DNA from: JAWXBM01 sp034440115
GTDB taxonomy: Bacteria > Pseudomonadota > Gammaproteobacteria > Xanthomonadales > SZUA-36
Direction: 5' to 3'
NCBI GenBank assembly: GCA_034440115.1
Contig: JAWXBM010000085.1
Span: forward strand, 1 to 15,913
DNA: 15,913 nucleotides
Shown here: positions 13,585 through 15,913 of the stretch, piece by piece
How positions within the stretch are numbered: position 1 is the stretch's first letter
How the letters are laid out: each line of letters starts with the position of its first letter
Notes under the pieces: generated by a model
Seen by the model: only the letters and a program-made list of their open reading frames with translations
Databases searched by the model: none
Told to the model about the DNA's origin: nothing
Made by a program: the position numbers and the translations under genes

Positions 13585-15057
13585 GTGGACAGGGAATCGT
13601 TCGAAACATTAAAAAATCAGGGCTATAACCGTATTCCGGTCTATCGCTCCATATTGGCTGATCTGGATACACCGCTGTCGGTCTATCTCAAACTCGCCGA
13701 TGCACCCGGCGCTTATTTGCTTGAGTCGGTTGAAGGCGGTGAAACCTGGGGTCGCTATTCCATCATTGGTTTGCCCTGCCGCAATCGCTATGCACTCAGT
13801 GGCACGAGTCTTACCTGGTGGGAAGACGGCGAGGTGGTCAATCGGCGGGAAATCGAGGATCCACTGGATTTCGTCGCAGAGCTGCAACAGGAATTCCGTT
13901 CGCCACGCTTGCCCGATCTGCCTTTGTTTACGGGTGGGTTGGTGGGGTATTTCGGCTACGAGATCGTGCACCGGTTTGAGTCACGCCTGGCTGATGAAGC
14001 CAAGCCCGACGAGCTGGGTACGCCCGATATGGTGCTGCTGGAATCGGATGAAGTTGCGGTATTCGATAACCTGGCCGGTCGGCTTTTTCTGATCATCAAC
14101 GTCGACCCGCGGCAGCCCAACGGCTGGCAGGCAGCGCAACAACGACTGGATGAGTTGACCCAAAAGCTGCGTCAATCCGGTGCCGGTTATGGTGCCGTGC
14201 CGGAAAGCAAACCAGCCAGTCCGGAAGAATTTCGCCTCGGCTTTGAGCGTGCTGATTTTATTGCTGCCGTGCATAAAAGCAAGGAATACATCCTCTCCGG
14301 CGATATCTTTCAGGTGGTGTTGTCGCAGCGCATGAGCGTGCCGTTCAAATCACGGCCGCTGGATGTGTATCGGGCTTTGCGGGTACTCAATCCTTCGCCC
14401 TACATGTTTTTCATCGACCTGGGAGACACTCAGGTAGTAGGCTCTTCACCGGAAGTACTGGTGCGGGTGCAGCAACGCAAGGTCACGCTGCGGCCCATTG
14501 CAGGTACCCGTCCACGTGGCGCGACTCCAGCGGAAGACAAACGGCTGGAGGCGGATTTGCTGGCCGATCCGAAAGAATTGGCCGAGCACCTGATGTTGAT
14601 CGACCTGGGTCGGAATGACGTTGGCCGGGTGGCCAGGACCGGTACGGTGAAAGTTACCGACCAGATGGTGATCGAGCGCTATTCGCACGTGATGCACATC
14701 GTCTCGCAAGTCGAAGGCGAGTTGGCTGATGGCCTGACGGCGGTAGATGCCATACGTTCAGCGTTTCCGGCGGGCACCTTATCCGGCGCACCCAAGATTC
14801 GCGCCATGGAAATCATCAACGAGCTGGAGCCCATACGGCGTAATGTGTATGCCGGGGCAGTAGGCTACATCAACTGGCAGGATGACACTGATCTGGCCAT
14901 CGCCATTCGTACTGCCGTTATTCATAACGGCATGCTGCATGTGCAGGCTGGCGCAGGTATCGTGGCGGATTCCGATCCGGAGGCCGAATGGCAGGAAACC
15001 CTGAGCAAGGGCAAGGCATTGATTGCGGCAGTCAACAGCGCGGCGGCCGGGCTGTAA
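13585..15057 (+). CDS. trpE: Anthranilate synthase component I
   Basis: The 490-residue enzyme converts chorismate and ammonia to anthranilate, the first step of tryptophan synthesis. The start chosen is GTG at 13585, preceded by AGGGA 5 nt upstream; it gives DRESFETLKNQGYNRIPV, which matches the family's usual opening. An ATG at 13549 would add 12 atypical residues and lacks a ribosome binding site. AYLLESVEGG (about 43-52) is the feedback tryptophan-binding LLES motif, so the enzyme should be Trp-sensitive. RPIAGTRPRGAT, LIDLGRNDVGR and FPAGTLSGAPKIRAMEII are chorismate-binding motifs. trpG follows after 27 bp. Confidence 0.96.
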   Translation: MDRESFETLKNQGYNRIPVYRSILADLDTPLSVYLKLADAPGAYLLESVEGGETWGRYSIIGLPCRNRYALSGTSLTWWEDGEVVNRREIEDPLDFVAELQQEFRSPRLPDLPLFTGGLVGYFGYEIVHRFESRLADEAKPDELGTPDMVLLESDEVAVFDNLAGRLFLIINVDPRQPNGWQAAQQRLDELTQKLRQSGAGYGAVPESKPASPEEFRLGFERADFIAAVHKSKEYILSGDIFQVVLSQRMSVPFKSRPLDVYRALRVLNPSPYMFFIDLGDTQVVGSSPEVLVRVQQRKVTLRPIAGTRPRGATPAEDKRLEADLLADPKELAEHLMLIDLGRNDVGRVARTGTVKVTDQMVIERYSHVMHIVSQVEGELADGLTAVDAIRSAFPAGTLSGAPKIRAMEIINELEPIRRNVYAGAVGYINWQDDTDLAIAIRTAVIHNGMLHVQAGAGIVADSDPEAEWQETLSKGKALIAAVNSAAAGL

Positions 15058-15084
15058 GCCCGTGACGATGCAGAGAAATTCAAA

Positions 15085-15678
15085 ATGATTCTGATGATCG
15101 ACAACTACGACTCCTTCACCTACAACCTGGTGCAGTATCTGGGGGAATTGGGTGCGGAAGTGCAAACCGTACGCAATGACGCTATGTCAGTTGATGATAT
15201 TTCACGCATGAATCCCGAAGGCATCGTGATTTCGCCTGGGCCTTGTACGCCCAACGAGGCCGGAATTTGCGTGGAACTGGTGCAGCGTTTGGGCGAACGT
15301 ATTCCGATTCTGGGCGTTTGCCTGGGCCATCAATGCATCGGCCAGGCTTTTGGTGGCAAGATTATTCGTGCGCAACGCATCATGCACGGCAAGACTTCGA
15401 AGATTTACCATCGCAGCCAGGGGGTCTTTCAGGGCTTGCCGCAGCCTTTCGATGCAACGCGCTATCATTCCCTGGTCATTGACCGCGAGTCCATGCCCGA
15501 AGAACTGGCGGTTATGGCCTGGACGGAAATGCAGGAGGATCATGAGATCATGGGAATCAAGCATCTGAAGTACCCAATCCAGGGTGTTCAGTTTCATCCT
15601 GAATCCATCTTGACGCGCTGCGGCCATGACCTGCTGCGCAATTTCCTCAAATCCGTTAGCAGCCGCTACTGGGACTGA
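15085..15678 (+). CDS. trpG: Anthranilate synthase component II (glutamine amidotransferase)
   Basis: The 197-residue class I glutamine amidotransferase supplies ammonia to TrpE. LMIDNYDSFTYNLVQYLGELG opens the protein; SPGPCTPNEAG at 50-60, GVCLGHQCIGQAFGG at 77-91 with nucleophile Cys79, and VQFHPES at 168-174 with His171 and Glu173 form the catalytic triad. The length equals stand-alone TrpG/PabA. PabA activity for folate synthesis is possible as a second role, but the pairing with trpE supports TrpG. The next gene starts 8 bp after the stop and is not trpD. Confidence 0.95.
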   Translation: MILMIDNYDSFTYNLVQYLGELGAEVQTVRNDAMSVDDISRMNPEGIVISPGPCTPNEAGICVELVQRLGERIPILGVCLGHQCIGQAFGGKIIRAQRIMHGKTSKIYHRSQGVFQGLPQPFDATRYHSLVIDRESMPEELAVMAWTEMQEDHEIMGIKHLKYPIQGVQFHPESILTRCGHDLLRNFLKSVSSRYWD

Positions 15679-15686
15679 TCCTTATC

Positions 15687-15913
15687 ATGACATTCGTATT
15701 TGCGCCTCAGCCAATCGCTGCCCTTTCCATCCACGGCAGTGATCACCGTTTTCCTGTGCGGCGTATTTATTGCGTGGGACGCAATTATGCCGATCATGTG
15801 CTGGAAATGGGCGGAGATCCGCATAAAGAGCCGCCGTTCTTTTTCACCAAGCCAGCGGATGCAGTGGTGACCGGAGGGCGGCCGGGACATTAGCCACCAC
15901 GCACGCAAAACCT
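15687..15913 (+). pseudogene. Fumarylacetoacetate-hydrolase family gene with an in-frame amber codon (continues past window)
   Basis: Codons 1-68 give a normal FAH-family N-terminus: FPVRRIYCVGRNYADHVLEM at about 22-41 and KEPPFFFTKPADAVV at about 47-61, the metal- and substrate-site motifs of 2-keto acid hydratase/hydrolase-like enzymes. TAG at 15891-15893 ends the frame, yet the same frame continues PPRTQN to the window end, matching the family's YPPxTxNLHHE motif with TAG in place of the Tyr codon. It is therefore a nonsense mutation, a base-calling error or, least likely, a suppressed stop. The gene follows trpG by 8 bp with only a weak ribosome binding site. The substrate cannot be told; related proteins act in aromatic catabolism. 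Confidence 0.7.

Noticed and set aside
15870..15913. Frameshift as the cause of the early stop in the FAH-family gene
   Set aside because: The frame before and after the TAG is the same and yields the conserved PPRTQN, so a single substitution fits better than an indel.

Overview
The window looks like chromosomal DNA of a gammaproteobacterium, probably from a marine or aquatic habitat. The reasons are the glycine-cleavage, purine and tryptophan genes of proteobacterial type, REP-like palindromes beginning TGTAGGAGCGAGC as in Pseudomonas relatives, a DjlA co-chaperone, and a complete 'proteobacterial dedicated sortase' locus, a system known mainly from marine Gram-negatives. GC looks to be in the mid-50s. 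I cannot name a genus from sequence alone.

Left end (1-910): a small integron-derived patch without an integrase. Reading leftwards, it holds a broken RelE/YoeB-type toxin start running into a degenerate attC site, then a DUF305 membrane protein gene with its own strong ribosome binding site, then a near-textbook 60-bp attC site, then the start of an FAD-dependent oxidoreductase that leaves the window. This is a cassette of the CALIN kind (attC sites without intI).

964-2845 (minus strand): an NhaC-type Na+/H+ antiporter and a secreted cupin. Between them is a strong hairpin with a T-tract that faces the wrong way for both genes. 2846-4560 (plus strand): a likely sigma70-type promoter, then gcvT and gcvH (T and H proteins of the glycine cleavage system; gcvP is not in the window). 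An inverted pair of REP-like elements plus a third half-copy fills the gap to the convergent genes.

4701-6084 (minus strand): an Mpo1-like/DUF962 membrane protein overlapping the end of purC (long form of SAICAR synthase). 6235-7835 (plus strand): djlA (TerB plus J domain) and rpe.

7783-13524: the dedicated sortase island, set between rpe and trpE, where Pseudomonas-type genomes carry gph. Minus strand: a VIT/vWA target protein with a C-terminal anchor and a class GN sortase, overlapping by 10 bp. Plus strand, divergent: response regulator PdsR and histidine kinase PdsS, overlapping by 4 bp. The 212-bp divergent region holds two inverted repeats that are candidate control sites. The likely logic is that PdsS/PdsR sense an envelope state and control the sortase and its single substrate. 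The usual OmpA-like partner PdsO is not here. The target's sorting signal looks divergent.

13585-15913 (plus strand): trpE and trpG (anthranilate synthase), then a fumarylacetoacetate-hydrolase-family gene instead of trpD. That gene has an in-frame amber codon at position 69 with family-like coding resuming straight after it. A short leader before trpE can form two mutually competing pairings, one of which covers the trpE ribosome binding site.

No tRNA, rRNA or CRISPR was seen, and no gene-free stretch exceeds 300 bases.
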